A stretch of 64,000 nt of DNA from Physcia stellaris. Its lineage: Eukaryota > Ascomycota > Lecanoromycetes > Caliciales > Physciaceae. Positions 34,892-46,947 of the stretch are shown here, in pieces. The translations under genes and the position numbers were made by a program. Below the pieces are notes generated by a model that saw only the letters and a list, made by a program, of their open reading frames with translations, was not told where the DNA came from and ran no database searches. Each line of letters opens with the position of its first letter. The stretch's first letter is position 1. The stretch covers positions 1-64,000 of the forward strand of contig JABSSW010000036.1 of NCBI GenBank assembly GCA_018902385.1. Reading direction: 5' to 3'.

Positions 34892-36077
34892 ATGTAAGTG
34901 CTTTATGTATCTCGTATCATTCGTCTAGATTACTCATTGAAGGAATATAGGTTTTGCCTTCGAAAGGCGGCCTCGCGCGTTCTCTCATCCTCTACAGTCT
35001 CTTTGGGCTCGAAAGCGAGACCAATTACCTCTATCACACCTTTCTACTCCCGCATCCAGCCATCACGACAGCTCGTATCACCTTTACAGAGAAGATGGGC
35101 GAGCGAGGATGCAACCCAGTCTGAACCTACCGCAGATCGGGAGACAGAAGCACAGTATGGCGATAATTCAATAGCTGCCTCGTCCGAGTCACATTCTTCC
35201 GAACCCGGTCCGGCCCAAACATCAACGCATGTTGGCACTGCCGCTGAGGAACAAGCCCCTGAATCTGCCGCAGCCCAACAGTCAGCCGAAGCTACCGATG
35301 CGGCCGAGGAACAGAATGCTTCTCTCGCTGATAGCGCTAAATCAACTGCCAGCGCTGTTGCCGGCAAGGTATCTCATGCTGCTAGCCAGGTGGGCGCGGC
35401 GGCGAGCAGTATGATGGGAACGACATCTGATCTAGAGTCAGACCCCGCGAGTGCAGGAACAGATCAAAGGACGCTCTACGTTGGAAATTTGTTCTTCGAT
35501 GTCAAAGACAACGATCTCAAGAGGGAATTCGCGAAAGCCGGCAATGTTCTCAGTGTAAAGATTATTTATGATCAGCGTGGCCTCAGCAAAGGGTAGGCCA
35601 ACATGCACATTTTTCTTGAGCCTTGGATACTAACAGAGAGGTTTGCTATCTAGATTCGGTTACGTCGAGTTTGACAACCCGGAAAGTGCCAATAATGCTA
35701 TACAGATGTTCAATATGCAGAGTTTTGAAGGTCGTCGCATGACAGTACAACATACCATACCACGACGCCAAGCCCTACCACGACGCGGCAATCAACCACT
35801 AAGGGAGCCTCATGCGCCTACGAAGACGCTGTTTATTGGTAATATGGCCTTCGACATGTCCGACCGTGATTTGAATAATCTCTTCCGCGAAATCAAAAAC
35901 GTTGTCGATGTTCGCGTTGCCATTGATCGGAGAACAGGCCAGCCAAGAGGATTCGCACACGCAGACTTTACGGACGTGGCGAGCGCAGAGAAGGCGATGG
36001 CAGAGCTAGCAGATAAAGAGGTATGCGGGAGGTTTTTAAGAGTGGATTACAGCGCCAGCAGCGCCATGCGACAGTGA
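34892..36077 (+). CDS. Mitochondrial two-RRM RNA-binding protein with a split start codon
   Basis: Three exons (34892-34893, 34951-35592, 35654-36077) sum to 1068 nt, giving 355 aa. The first coding exon supplies only AT; a 57-nt intron (GTAAGT...ATATAG) splits the ATG, and exon 2 begins with the G. The total is in frame only with this arrangement, and the next codons read MFCLRKAASRVLSSS, a basic amphipathic presequence ending in RRWASE, as in mitochondrial proteins. An Ala/Ser/Glu-rich linker follows (about residues 55-170). RRM1 has RNP2 LYVGNLFF and RNP1 KGFGYVEF, with the second intron inside RNP1. RRM2 has LFIGNMAF and RGFAHADF. It is probably a mitochondrial RNA-binding factor; I do not recognise a named orthologue. 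Confidence 0.85.
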
Positions 36078-36612
36078 TGAGTGTCAGCGCCGGCAGCTTG
36101 AACCGGAGCGTGGGGAAGTCATGGGGGTCATCGCTACAGCATCAAGCATCTGAAGACATACAGAGGGGGTCAAGATCTCGCATAGCCTACTTTGGCCTTC
36201 TTCTCCAGTGTACTTTCACTAATAGGTTCTTTGGTTTTGCGATTACCCTTGCTGTACATTAGAGAATCTAGCTAAGACAAGGTCATACATATCTCTTCTC
36301 ACTATGTGGTATCGACAATTAGATGTGAATAATCTGCCAGTGAAGCTATCAAGCTTTTAAGCTGTAGAATACTTACCTCCCTTCCATTAACTGCGATGTG
36401 TGCTGGAAACGTGCTAGCCGGAAGACGATGAACCTCGGCAACCACAGCAATAACTCCATTTTACCAGCAGTCTACTAGAGTACGTATCGTATTACTGGCT
36501 AGTGACAAGGCTTTCTCAGCACCCCCGACAGACTCTCGCCTTTGAGATTTTCTACCTCTCGTACTTGTCCAAGTTTCGTTCTTCTGCTTGATATCTCACA
36601 ATTTATACGCCC
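36078..36612. other. Intergenic region, 535 bp
   Basis: No gene is supported. It separates the RRM gene stop from the Pex5 start on the same strand. The short open frame at 36023-36262 runs out of the RRM gene in another frame and is not a gene. Confidence 0.4.
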
Positions 36613-38650
36613 ATGTCGTTCCTAGGCGGAGCCGAATGCTCCACAGCTGGCAATCCTCTCTCTCAATTCACCAAGCATGTTCAAGACGACAAGTCACTGC
36701 AGAGAGATAGACTCCTTGGCACTGGACCGAATGGCGTTCAGGAGGGTTTCAGATCACAAATGGGCGGACAAGTGCAAGATGAAGTATTGCTGACTCTGTC
36801 GTAGCTTCCTTCTTTGCCATACTTGCTAATATGATACACAGGCGCTCCAGGGTTTCCTACAACAAAATGGGCAGCTACCACAAGACTTCCAGCAGCCTTT
36901 CACCATGGAGCAAATGCGACGTGACCTTGAGGGATACAGGACAAAGTCCCCGCAGACCGGCTCACCTCTGTGGGCTTCAGAATTTGATCCGCAGGAGCAG
37001 ACACGACTAGGAACCGCTTTCCAGAGTCCAAAGACGAATGGATTTGTTCCGCCTGGCTTCAGTCCGGCTGAATTCCAGCGCTTCCAGCAGATCGAGAGGA
37101 ACGGCCAGGCTAGGAATTCAAGTCCCTTGTCCCAATCTCATACGCCACTATCACTGAATGGCTACCAACGGCCGATGGGTATGGGTTATGGCATTGGAAG
37201 GCTATACCCTGAGCCACATCGAAATGACTCATTGTATAGGCCTATGATGCACCAGAGACCATCCCAGACAAAGGTAGCCGGAAAGGGAAAAGAGCGAATG
37301 GTCGAACTAGACGACAAAGACTGGGAACAACAGTTCGCTTCCTTGGACGAATCACAGCCAACCGATCTAGACGCCGAAGCGAATGCTGCAATAGAGGCAC
37401 AGCTCAATGACATGGACAGGTCAGTTCTCTCTGAGACCAATGAATTTGGGGATTTTGAGAGCATCTGGCGAGGAATACAAGCTGAAACGGAAGCGGCCAG
37501 ATCAATGCTTGACGATGAGCGAATACACATGAACGACGGATTGCCTCTACGAGATTATGATACATGGGAGGGCTTCGACGGCCAATTTCGAAACTCATTC
37601 CGTGACCCGCAGCTCGGGAACTACGTGTTCGAAACTGAAAACGTTTTCAGCGCCTCCAAAGATCCATTTGGTATGGGTATGAAGATAGTGCAGGATGGCG
37701 GTAACCTTTCTCTCGCCGCGCTCGCTTTTGAAGCCGCCGTCCAGCAAGATCCAAACCATACTGAGGCTTGGGTTCAACTTGGCACCACTCAAGCTCAAAA
37801 TGAAAAAGAGACGCCGGCGATTCGCGCCTTGGAACAAGCCTTAAAGCTTGACCCCAGCAATCTAGAAGCACTCATGGGTCTTGCGATCTCATATACTAAC
37901 GATGGGTGGGACTCAACAGCGTATCGGACGTTGGAACGCTGGCTGGCCACCAAGTATCCCCAGATAATTTCTCCCGATAAACTCACTCCTGACGCCGAAA
38001 TGGGTTTTACAGACCGCCATCTCCTTCATGAAAAGGTGATTGATCTCTTCATCCGCGCCGCACAGCTCTCACCAGACGGCGAACACATGGACCCAGATGT
38101 GCAAGTCGGACTTGGCGTTTTATTCTACGGGCAAGAAGAATACAGCAAAGCCGTAGACTGCTTCCAAGCCGCTCTTGCAAGCACGGAAAGTGGTTTTTCA
38201 AATAACCGCGAGCAAGCTCATTTGCTCTGGAACCGACTTGGTGCTACGCTCGCGAACAGTGGACGAAGTGAGGATGCCACAGAAGCTTACGAGCAGGCAC
38301 TGACATTGAAGCCCAACTTTGTACGAGCACGGTACAACCTTGGTGTGAGTTGTATCAACATGGAGCTTTGGACGGAAGCCGCGCAGCATTTGCTTGGAGC
38401 GATGAGCATGCACCGTGTAGTCGAGCAAGTCGGCTTGGATAAAGTCAAGGAAGTCGTCGAGCAAGGCGCTGGCGGTGGGCTGGATGGCTTAGGCGAGGCA
38501 GACATCGAGTCCATGGTAGGGGGTAATGAGAGCACGAACTTACTAGAGACTCTGAGAAGGGTCTTTGCAAATATGGGTCGGAAAGATCTGGCGGACCGGG
38601 TGGGCAGAGGAATGGATGTGGACTCGTTCAGGGGTGAATTCGACTTCTGA
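36613..38650 (+). CDS. pex5: Peroxisomal targeting signal 1 receptor Pex5
   Basis: This cycling receptor binds C-terminal SKL-type signals in the cytosol and docks at Pex14/Pex13 to import matrix proteins. Two exons (36613-36783, 36842-38650) give 659 aa. The N-terminus has the conserved Cys used for monoubiquitination and recycling (GGAECSTAGNPL, Cys10). WxxxF/Y-type motifs for Pex14 lie in the disordered half (SPLWASEF, DWEQQFASL; TWEGFDGQF is similar). From about residue 345 on there are TPR motifs (LSLAALAFEAAVQQDPNHTE, AIRALEQALKLDPSNLEALM, EEYSKAVDCFQAAL, EDATEAYEQALTLKPNFVRAR). The linker between the TPR groups and the C-terminal helix bundle is normal. The short first exon ending at QDE is typical of filamentous fungi. 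Confidence 0.94.
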
Positions 38651-39107
38651 AGATATCCTTCCTGAACGAAGCGTGCTGGCATTGGGGACCAAAGTAAGAT
38701 ATGTGAACGGAGAGAAAGAGAGATGGACATATGATACTTCTTTTGGGCTCTGACAGGGGACTATGAGGTTTTGGCATTGCGCTGCATTGAATTAACCAGC
38801 ATAGAGCGATTTGTACTCCTTTCTACGCCAAGACGCCGTTAGAGATGTTACTATTATTTACATGATATCTCAGACACATGAGTAATGTATTTGGGGAAGC
38901 ATTTGTATTGTACACACGATGATTTCATGACGAGTTCTATCTTACTTTCTCTGTCCACACCTCGATGCTCTCACAGATTACCGCCATCGACTCGCCAAAG
39001 TGATCCATAACCCTAGAAGAGAGCCGTTGGTATGCGGGTAGAACTAGGGTTAAAGCAGAATGCAACGCGATTCTCCAGAGTCTTGACTGATTCGACCATA
39101 CCGCAAC
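38651..39107. other. Intergenic region, 457 bp
   Basis: It lies between pex5 and the rex1 gene, both on the plus strand. No RNA gene, repeat or open frame is supported. Confidence 0.4.
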
Positions 39108-41443
39108 ATGACCAACAACGAGTCCTCCACAAGGCGGAAAGCGGACAAGAAGCGGAAGCATGCGCAGTACGAGGAAGATGATGATCAATTAAGCAACATC
39201 GGCGTAGCTGCCACCCTCGCGCAGTTGAAAAACGCTGAGCCGGCTCCCAAGGAGCCATCGATTTTACCAGGCTCCCTAACGAACGACCACCACGATGAGC
39301 AAGAACCCGATGAGAATGGATGGACCAAAGTCTCAAAAGGCGTAAGGTCTAGGCGAAACAAGCGTCGTAGAAAGGAGACCGACGCCCATGATGCCGAGGG
39401 TTTGGACAAGCAGACGGGGACCGCGATGAATGGAGAGAAGAAAACCAATTATCCGGCAGTCACATACGCAGCTCTGCACACAATTCAAAGCAGCGTCAAA
39501 CTATCAGATCTTCAGAGTCTGCTCCTGTACTGTCTTGCCGATGGTACAGCGCCCCAATGGCTGTCTGTGAGACATCATGGTCAAATCCAGAAGGCTGTGG
39601 TGCTCTTCGTGCCTGGTTTGGAGAAAGCCATGTTCGACGGAAACATTGCTCTCCCAGACGTAATGCCGGATAATGCAAGTACCGAGAAACCTTTGGGTGC
39701 CGACAGCATGCCAAACGAATCTCCAAAAGCGGAGACTGAATCTCATGTAGCTAGTCAAAAAGCAAATCATGATATTTACAGACCATTCTCAGCCGAGATA
39801 TCACCAGATGAGTTCTTGCCTTTACGACTATCCGTAGATAAGCTGTCTTCGCCTTTACACCCTCTAGCAGACATCTTTGAGCATATGTGGCCAATCAAAG
39901 CTGCTGGTGATGAGAAGTATCATAAGGTTTTTTCTCCTTTGCATTCCATGCTTACTTCTCCCATCCCAAAAACTCAAGACGAGAGAAGAGCTCGGAAAGA
40001 CGGAAAAGGTCTCGAATCTGTAAGAGGAAGTAAAGGATGGGAGAATATGCCAACGCCGATCACTGTGTTCATCACTTCAAAGGAAGATCTGCTGGAAAAC
40101 AATTACGTCTTACATCGTGTTGGTTTAACCATCGAAGCTCGAGAAGCTTACCTTACTCAAAGAGAAGCCCTGAACCAAGGTCCAGGGGATGGTTGGGTAG
40201 ACTCAAACATTGATAAAGTTGAGGACGCCGACGTTGCAGACTTTCCTAAGGGCAGCCTGACGGCAGGTCGATCGATTTTGGCAATGGACTGCGAAATGTG
40301 TCTTGTCGAAGGCGGAGAATCAGCTTTGACACGCATAAGTCTTGTCAATTGGGAGGGCACAGTCATCATGGACGAGCTGGTTAAACCCTCCGAACCAATA
40401 ATCGACTACCTGACCCCGTAACTTTTCCTCTCCTTGCTTCCCTTCCTGTTCGTCCTACAGTCACTAACAGTCTACCTAGCTATTCCGGAATTACCCCTGC
40501 AGCACTTGCCCCCATCAGTACTACCCTATCAGACATTCAAACCCGACTCCTCGCTCTTCTTACCCCCAAGACCATCGTCATCGGCCATTCCCTTGACTCC
40601 GACCTCACAGCGCTCAAATTAACCCATCCCTTCATAATCGATACCTCCCTCCTCTATCCCCACCCGCGCGGACCGCCACTGAAATCCTCCCTCAAGTGGC
40701 TGACGCAGAAATATCTTGGCCGGGAAATTCAGCGGGGGCACGGTGCCACAGGCCACGATAGCATCGAAGACGCGCGCGCATGCCTTGATCTAGTACGATT
40801 AAAATGTGAGAAGGGGCCAAAATGGGGTAGCATGGATGCAGAGCGAGAATCCATATTCAAACGTCTTTCCCGCGTCGCCAAAGCCGGCAGCGATGGCGGA
40901 AAGAAAGGCGCTATTGTTGATCACGGTGCACCGGAGAAGAACTTTGGGCAGATGGCTACTTATGCGATTGGCTGTTCCTCGGACGCTGAGGTCGTTGACG
41001 GGGTTCGCCGCGCTGTGCTGGGCGACGAAGACGGTAGCATTATCCCTGGCGGCGGCGTCGAGTTCACGTGGGCGCGGTTCCGTGAGATTGAAGCGCTTCG
41101 TGGGTGGTTGAACGAGAATCGCAATCCTGCGTCAACCTCGCAATCCGATCACCGGAGCGATCCCGAGCCGTCTGCGCTTTCAGCTATTGTCGCCAGCACA
41201 GTGAACCATATCAAAAACATCTACGACCTTCTTCCGGCATGCACGCTGCTGATCGTGTATTCCGGCACCGGCGATCCGCGACCCTTGGCCAAGCTACAGG
41301 AGATGCAGAGACGCTTCAAGGAGGAGTACAAGACTAAAAAATGGGACCAATTGAGCGTCAAATGGACAGATAGGGAGGAGCAAGCTATAAAACGTGCTTC
41401 TAAAATGGCGAGAAGTGGAATTGGATTTATTGGGGTAAAGTGA
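39108..41443 (+). CDS. rex1: Rex1-type 3'-5' RNA exonuclease (DEDDh)
   Basis: The protein trims 3' ends of 5S rRNA, 5.8S precursors and tRNAs in the nucleus. Two exons (39108-40417, 40480-41443; 62-nt intron with CACTAAC branch) give 757 aa. The N-terminus is Lys/Arg-rich (RRKADKKRKH, RSRRNKRRRK: nuclear/nucleolar signals). The exonuclease domain begins at about residue 388: ILAMDCEMC (Asp, Glu), the intron-spanned TPYSGIT, VIGHSLDSDL (Asp), then GHDSIEDARACLDL (His, Asp) complete the DEDDh set. After it comes a roughly 200-residue extension (FGQMATYAIGCSSD...) that in homologous fungal Rex1 proteins forms a second folded part. All catalytic residues are intact. Confidence 0.92.
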
Positions 41444-42268
41444 TTGCAAGTCGAGCAGGGAGAAAGATAAGACCGAAAGGGATCAAAGCAGATGACAATT
41501 GTTGACTTGCTAAACATAGCAGATCACCTTTTCGCCTCAACTATGAGTGGCTACGAGCTCCGAGTCATTTATTGTACCAATATCAATTAGGAAGATGATA
41601 CAGGTGCCGATACCCTACCCTTGAATGAGGTATCATTACTTAGAGATCTGGAGTTAGCTTCACGAAGCTCGGAACCCTCGGCTTTCTCGTATCATATGTT
41701 ACCCACATCCCCTCAACTATAAAATGAGGTTGTCACTGGACTCTTTAGGTCAGGTACTCTTCTGCTTGGGTTGAGATCTGCATTATCATGACGAGGAGTC
41801 GCCACTGCATTCTTAAGGTCGGGTACTCATGTGCTTAGACAGGTTTACTTTGCTTCTGCAACACCATAACAAATCATCCATATTCAGCATCTATTCAGGC
41901 ATCAGCTTCTTCTTTCTCCTCTTCGACTCTGGTTTATAGATGCTTGGTCCTAGATTGCCATCCTTTGCAAATTCAGCCCGAAAGCCCTGCATTCGTCAAA
42001 TTCGCCATTACTCAACTCGACTCGTCGTGCACAGCTATCATTTGTATTCGGTCAACTTTCAGGAGGCTCGGAAACTCGGGATTTCGTCTTATACTCCTTC
42101 GAAACCCGAGAGTGACAACGGTATTTGGGATTGGGCATGAACTTAGCTTATGCTAGCGTTTCGCGCAATCACGTGCCTTCGTCCGGACCGATGACGTCGC
42201 GCTGCAGTCTTTTCCACCTCTCGCGTTCCAGTTCTAGACATTGATCAATTCTGTAGTGACGCAGTAAG
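41444..42268. other. Intergenic region with a short degenerate tandem duplication
   Basis: No gene is supported; open frames at 41940-42156 lack any recognisable feature. Segments 41726-41775 and 41793-41842 are similar (GAGG...CACTG...CTTNAGGTC(A/G)GGTACTC...TGCTT), a direct duplication spaced 67 bp. A TATAAAA-like string sits near 41717. Confidence 0.4.
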
Positions 42269-43398
42269 ATGTCCAAAAAACGCGCCCTCGAGTCGTTTTT
42301 CACGCCGAGCTCTCAGAAAAAGGCCCGCCCGAACCCTTCCAACGAAGTAAAGGATCTTACAACCACCGAGGAGTCTCCAGCCTCGAACCACCCTACCTAT
42401 CCATTTCCCGTTCCACACCTGCCTGCACATATCCAAGATGCGCTATCCGAAGTCCCCGCGTCAGAAGGCCGGGAAATTGATGACCAACCTGACCTTGATC
42501 TGCTCTATTTCCAGCCATTCATCCCGCCTAGCATCGAGAGGGAACTATTTGAATTCCTCAGGAGAGAGTTGTTTTTCTACAGGGTGAAATACAAGATTAA
42601 AAGAGGAGGGTTCGAGACGGAGATAAATACGCCGCGGTAGTACGTCTACCTCTCTCAGTTCTCTCCTATCCGCAAGAAATGTAAAACTGATCTCTAATCT
42701 AGCACAACGGTCTTCGGCGTCGACGAAACCTCGTTCTTCTCCCCTTCCGACTCCTCCATCCTCCTCGACGCCACGACCTCAAAACCCATCCCTTCAGACC
42801 TTTATACCTGCCAACCGCGTCCTCTACCACAGGTACAGTCTCCCAACTTCTCCAATCATCCCCGTCCGTCCCACTGCTCCCCCACATCCTAAAGAAAAAC
42901 TCAAACACCCACTAACGAAATCAGTGCCTCTCCCACCTCCTCGCCCTAACCACAGCCTTCACATCAAGCACCTACAACTTCTGCCTCGTAAACTACTACG
43001 CCACAGGCACAGACAGCATATCCTACCACAGCGACGACGAGCGCTTCCTCGGCCCCGCGCCCTCCATCGCGTCCTTCTCGCTCGGCGCCCGCCGCGACTT
43101 CCTCCTGAAACACAAACCCGTTCCGCCTAGCCATAACACGGACAAACCGCTCAAACTGCCCCTCGGCAGCGGCGACATGGTCCTGATGCGCGGCACTACG
43201 CAGGCGAATTGGTTGCACAGTATTCCTAAGCGGAGCGGTAAGGGGATAGGCGGCGAGGGTGGGAGGATCAATATCACGTTCCGCAAGGCGATGGTGAGGG
43301 GTGGGACGGAGAATTATTATCGGTATAATGTTGGTGAGGGGGGTGTGTGGCGCTGGGATGGAGGAGTGAGGGAGATGAGGGAATGGAAAAAGGGTTGA
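42269..43398 (+). CDS. AlkB-family Fe(II)/2-oxoglutarate dioxygenase (ALKBH2/3-like)
   Basis: The protein oxidatively removes alkyl groups from DNA or RNA bases. Three exons (42269-42636, 42703-42832, 42925-43398) sum to 972 nt, giving 323 aa. The N-terminus (MSKKRALESFFTPSSQKKARPN) has a Q-x-x-x-x-FF-like PCNA-interacting look in LESFF and a basic nuclear signal. The iron ligands are His and Asp in ISYHSDDERFLG and His in ANWLHSIPKR; 2-oxoglutarate is bound by Arg in GRINITFR. YNFCLVNYYATGTDSI precedes the HxD, as in ALKBH2/3. The composition shifts at 42700-43200 to C-rich third positions, giving long meaningless open frames on the other strand. Whether the substrate is DNA or RNA cannot be told. 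Confidence 0.9.
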
Positions 43399-43883
43399 AA
43401 CCCGAAAGGGTGCCGGTAAGGGGTGAACCCTCGGCCGGAGATTGTAAGTGCCGGAATTGCTGCGACTGAGGAGTAGGAGTAGGAGCTGTGAAAATTGACA
43501 CCGGGTGGGGTAGATGGATGCTCTCGTAAGCAGAGAGAAAAGAGGGATGGGAAGGAGGGGGAGAAGCAAAGAGAATTGATGTGCTCCGTGGGAAATACGA
43601 GACCATTCGCTTCTCTGGCTTCTAGATTGAGTTCTTGGACCAAGGGCGTGGCTGATACAGGCAAGGTTGGGAACGTCATGCACTCATACACCACCGCGTC
43701 CCACTGCAATCTAGGCACGCTGTCCCTCTAGCGATCATTAAGCCCTTCAGCTCATCACAGTGGGCTGTGGAGACCAAGATTCAGGCTTTCATTATCATCA
43801 TCAATCATCATCGGCAAGTTGGCCATTGATGAAGCTAGTGGTATCAAGACATGGACCTCGTCTTTCTCTTTCCTTCCCCGGTG
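43399..43883. other. Convergent intergenic region, 485 bp
   Basis: This lies between the 3' ends of the AlkB-like and aminotransferase genes. No gene or repeat is supported. Short ATCATC-type runs occur near 43790-43815. Confidence 0.4.
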
Positions 43884-45422
43884 CTATTTCTTCGCTTTAT
43901 GCTTGTTGACAACCCTCTCGATGCCATCGAGACCCATCCTCAGGTTCTCGGATCTTGGTCCGTAGCTGAGACGCACGAAATGATGGCAGGGGCTGTCGAA
44001 AAGGTCGCGGCGCTTGGCGGGGTTGAGGTCGAAGAATATACCTGGAACTATATCCGAGGAAGAGATTAGCCTGACATCCGATTTTCCAAAAAGACACAGC
44101 CTTCAAAACGCTTGCGGAAAAAATGGCAATGCTACTCACCAACGATAACCTTCTCCTCCAGACAGGCCTGGAAAAAGCTAAGACCATCGGAGATCGATTC
44201 CGGCAAGCCGCTCAGGTCGAGCCAGATGTAGAAGGTAGAGTCCGGGATGTTCTTGATGACGAAGCCCAGATCCTTTAGCCGAGCGAGGACATAGTCGCGC
44301 TTGGACTTGAAGTGCCGTTGGAGAGCCTTCATCTCCTTCAACACCACATCAGGCTCCAGCATCGGCAACGCGGCTTCTTGGAAGGGCACATTGGTCCCTC
44401 CATCCAGGTAAGATCCGCAGGAGCCAATTGCCTTGATGAATTCTTTGGGTCCTAGGATCCAGGCGACGCGCCAGCCTGGTAGCCGGAAGCGCTTGGTGAG
44501 GCCGTCGATGATGAGGACGTCATCTTCGTCAACATCGTCGATGTTTTCGGCTGCACTTACTGTGGTTCCGTCGCAGTCGCTGGTGTAGTTATACCCGCCG
44601 TAGAACTCGTCCATGATCAACGTCGCCCGGTCACGGCAGATATTTTGGATTTCCGCAAGCTGGGGGTTCTTGACGACTTGGCCGGTGGGATTTCGGGGAT
44701 TGGAGGTCAATATGACGGAGGTTCCGCGGGCGATTTCTTCGGCGATCTTGTCCGGATGGATGTGGTATCCATCGTCTTCCTTCAACGGGGAAGGGATGGC
44801 AGCGAAGTTGCGGAACAGGGACAACATCTCGTTGTATGCCGTGTAGTCCGGGATGAAGAAGCCAAGGTAGGCATTATTGAGCACCGCAGCAATACGAATG
44901 AGGCCTGCCCTTCCCCCAGGCACGATGGCCACATTCTCCCAGCTATACTGCGAGGGGTGGCCCTTCCGATGATGCTCGTTGTAGAGCCTGGCAACGGCTG
45001 CCCGTAACGGTTTGATGCCCGCCGTGGGTCCGTACTCCCGCCCACTCATGGAGACGTCAATCTGCTTGGGGCGCTCGAAGCTGCCTTCGATGTCATCGTC
45101 GACTTCGGGGGCGCCCTGACCCAGGTTCGCCCACTGGCTGGGATCATCCTGAAAGCCATGCTCGATTGCACGCTCGGTGCACCAGACGACGCCGGTGGAG
45201 GCTCGGGATGGGTCCAGCCCTGCATGAGCCCGGTGGCCCTCGTGAGCATTCCGAAACTGGCGGTGAATCTTGCTGTTCTCCTCACTACAAGAAAACAGAA
45301 AGGGTCAATTCAGTCGGGGTTGCAGGATTTCGGCATGGGTAACATGGGGGCATCAGGTCTGACCTGGTGGAGAAGCCCCGGGTGCGGGTCGAGACGGAGA
45401 ATTTCCTGCCTGAGAAACTCAT
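43884..45422 (-). CDS. Class I/II PLP-dependent aminotransferase
   Basis: Three exons (45422-45364, 45284-44140, 44047-43884) sum to 1368 nt, giving 455 aa. The N-terminus MSFSGRKFSVSTRTRGFSTR is basic and hydroxyl-rich, possibly a mitochondrial presequence. Fold-type I landmarks are present: NLGQGAPEVDDD near the start, SGREYGPTAGIKPLRAAVA, IVPGGRAGL (cofactor phosphate region), TSNPRNPTGQVV (the NPxNPTG motif), IMDEFYGGYNY (Asp/Tyr contact), IIDGLTKRFRLPGWRVAW (Lys Schiff base) and a late RLSYG with the substrate-carboxylate Arg in HHFVRLSYGP. The first intron is 79 nt and the last 92 nt. The amino acid or keto acid substrate is not evident. It is convergent with the AlkB-like gene. Confidence 0.88.
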
Positions 45423-46947
45423 GATTGCAGCTTGGCAACTGCAACCCTCGCAGATTCGGATAACTCGTTTACGCCGACAGGTTTGGTGGGGAGGGCCAAG
45501 ATGAGACTTGGCGGTTCGATAATAATAAAAATAATCTTTGGGTTTGGTCCAGGGGCAAGTGTCCGTTGTCAAATCATGGTAATAAGCCATGAAATCCTGA
45601 AATGAGGGGTAAGTGTCGCACAAGTGAAGGAATTTGATTCAAATCTCACCTCATACGAAACCCTCGCACGTCGGCACATTCCAGACCACCACACCACGCG
45701 CAAAATACTGTAAGCAATTGCCAGCTGCGTGAAATTACCTCTCCGCACTCTCCGCACTCGCCGCAAACCTTCAACTTTTAACCTTGGGCTTCACTTGGGA
45801 AGATCCTTGAGACGGCCATGTGGTTCGTGGCTCCACTCAGCACGGTCATCCGCAGTTGGTGAAAGGAGCGTGGAGAAATGACGGAAAGATTCAGATCCAA
45901 TAAAGTCTACATCAGCCCTGCGTTGAGCTGTTTGCTTCTTGGGATTTGGGAACGCAGAAAGCACGAGTCGGACCCCCTGCCTGCTGCATCATCTGCATGT
46001 ACCTCGAACTGGTCCGAGACACCTGCGTCAACCTCCTACAACTCCGTTTTCGGAAAATACGGGAGTACATCAGCTTTACCCATCTTATCATGGACGCTGT
46101 AAGCCGCCCTCATCCTACTCACCGCCAACTGTCTTTATCCAGCAGTTGTCCTCGTGCTTGACCTTGGTTTTCATCCTTGTGTACTTGTCCGTGTTGGAAT
46201 AGGGCTCGCTAGGCATGGGAGCGGACTGGTTCTCGCCAAATTGCTGCCAATAGAGGTACATCTCGGCCCTTTCTCGATGCCACCAATGCAGGCCAGACTT
46301 GTGCCTGCATAAGTTCCGTATGACTTGACAAATCACGTAATCGCACATGGTCGTCCAATCCATAATGTAAAGCATGCAGCGAAAATCATGCAGTGTGAAA
46401 GTGAGCTCGCCGGAAATGTGGGGACATCAACATGAGATGACAACAACGAACATGTTGGCGGCAAGCCTATCCTGCTCATCCCGAATAAATTCTGAGCGTG
46501 AGTTCTCGAAAAAGGAGCATCTCAGGCTGGACCGTGCGTCGGCTGGTCAGGAAAAGCTCCAGACCAATGGCGGACTACTGCAACCACATCAAACGGAGAG
46601 ACCAAAGCTCAGTTGGCGGGAGAGCGACAGTAGCGGTTGGGCTGTCATGACCAAGACGGGGGATTCGCTCTCCATTTGCCAATCCTCAGATTATGCAACC
46701 ACCAGGTAGTGCACAAATGATCGGGGAGCTGGACAGGGGATCCCTTGGTCTTGACTTCCAGCCCTGGTCCATTTTGGCAGCCTCAAATCAGTTAATAAGA
46801 CTGGCACAGCAATCACAAGATAGAAAGACCTGGACATCCCCCCTCCACATCCATCAACCTAAGAATGCTTCCACCTTCATCCGTAATTGACTTGTGTTTC
46901 TCGCAACAGACTCGACTCTTCTGACTGGTGCTCTTGTACTCGAACGC
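45423..46947. other. Gene-poor intergenic stretch, 1.5 kb
   Basis: It lies upstream of two divergent genes (aminotransferase on minus, unknown protein on plus). Open frames here (45569-46375 on both strands) show no domains, good starts or conserved look. I see no repeat or RNA gene. Confidence 0.4.

Noticed and set aside
42964-43683. 239-codon minus-strand open frame over the AlkB-like gene
   Set aside because: It overlaps intact iron-ligand motifs on the plus strand and reads as Leu/Pro/Ser-rich noise from C-rich third positions.
45569-46890. Possible small genes in the 45.4-46.9 kb gap
   Set aside because: Frames are short, overlap on both strands, and have no domain, signal peptide or splice support.
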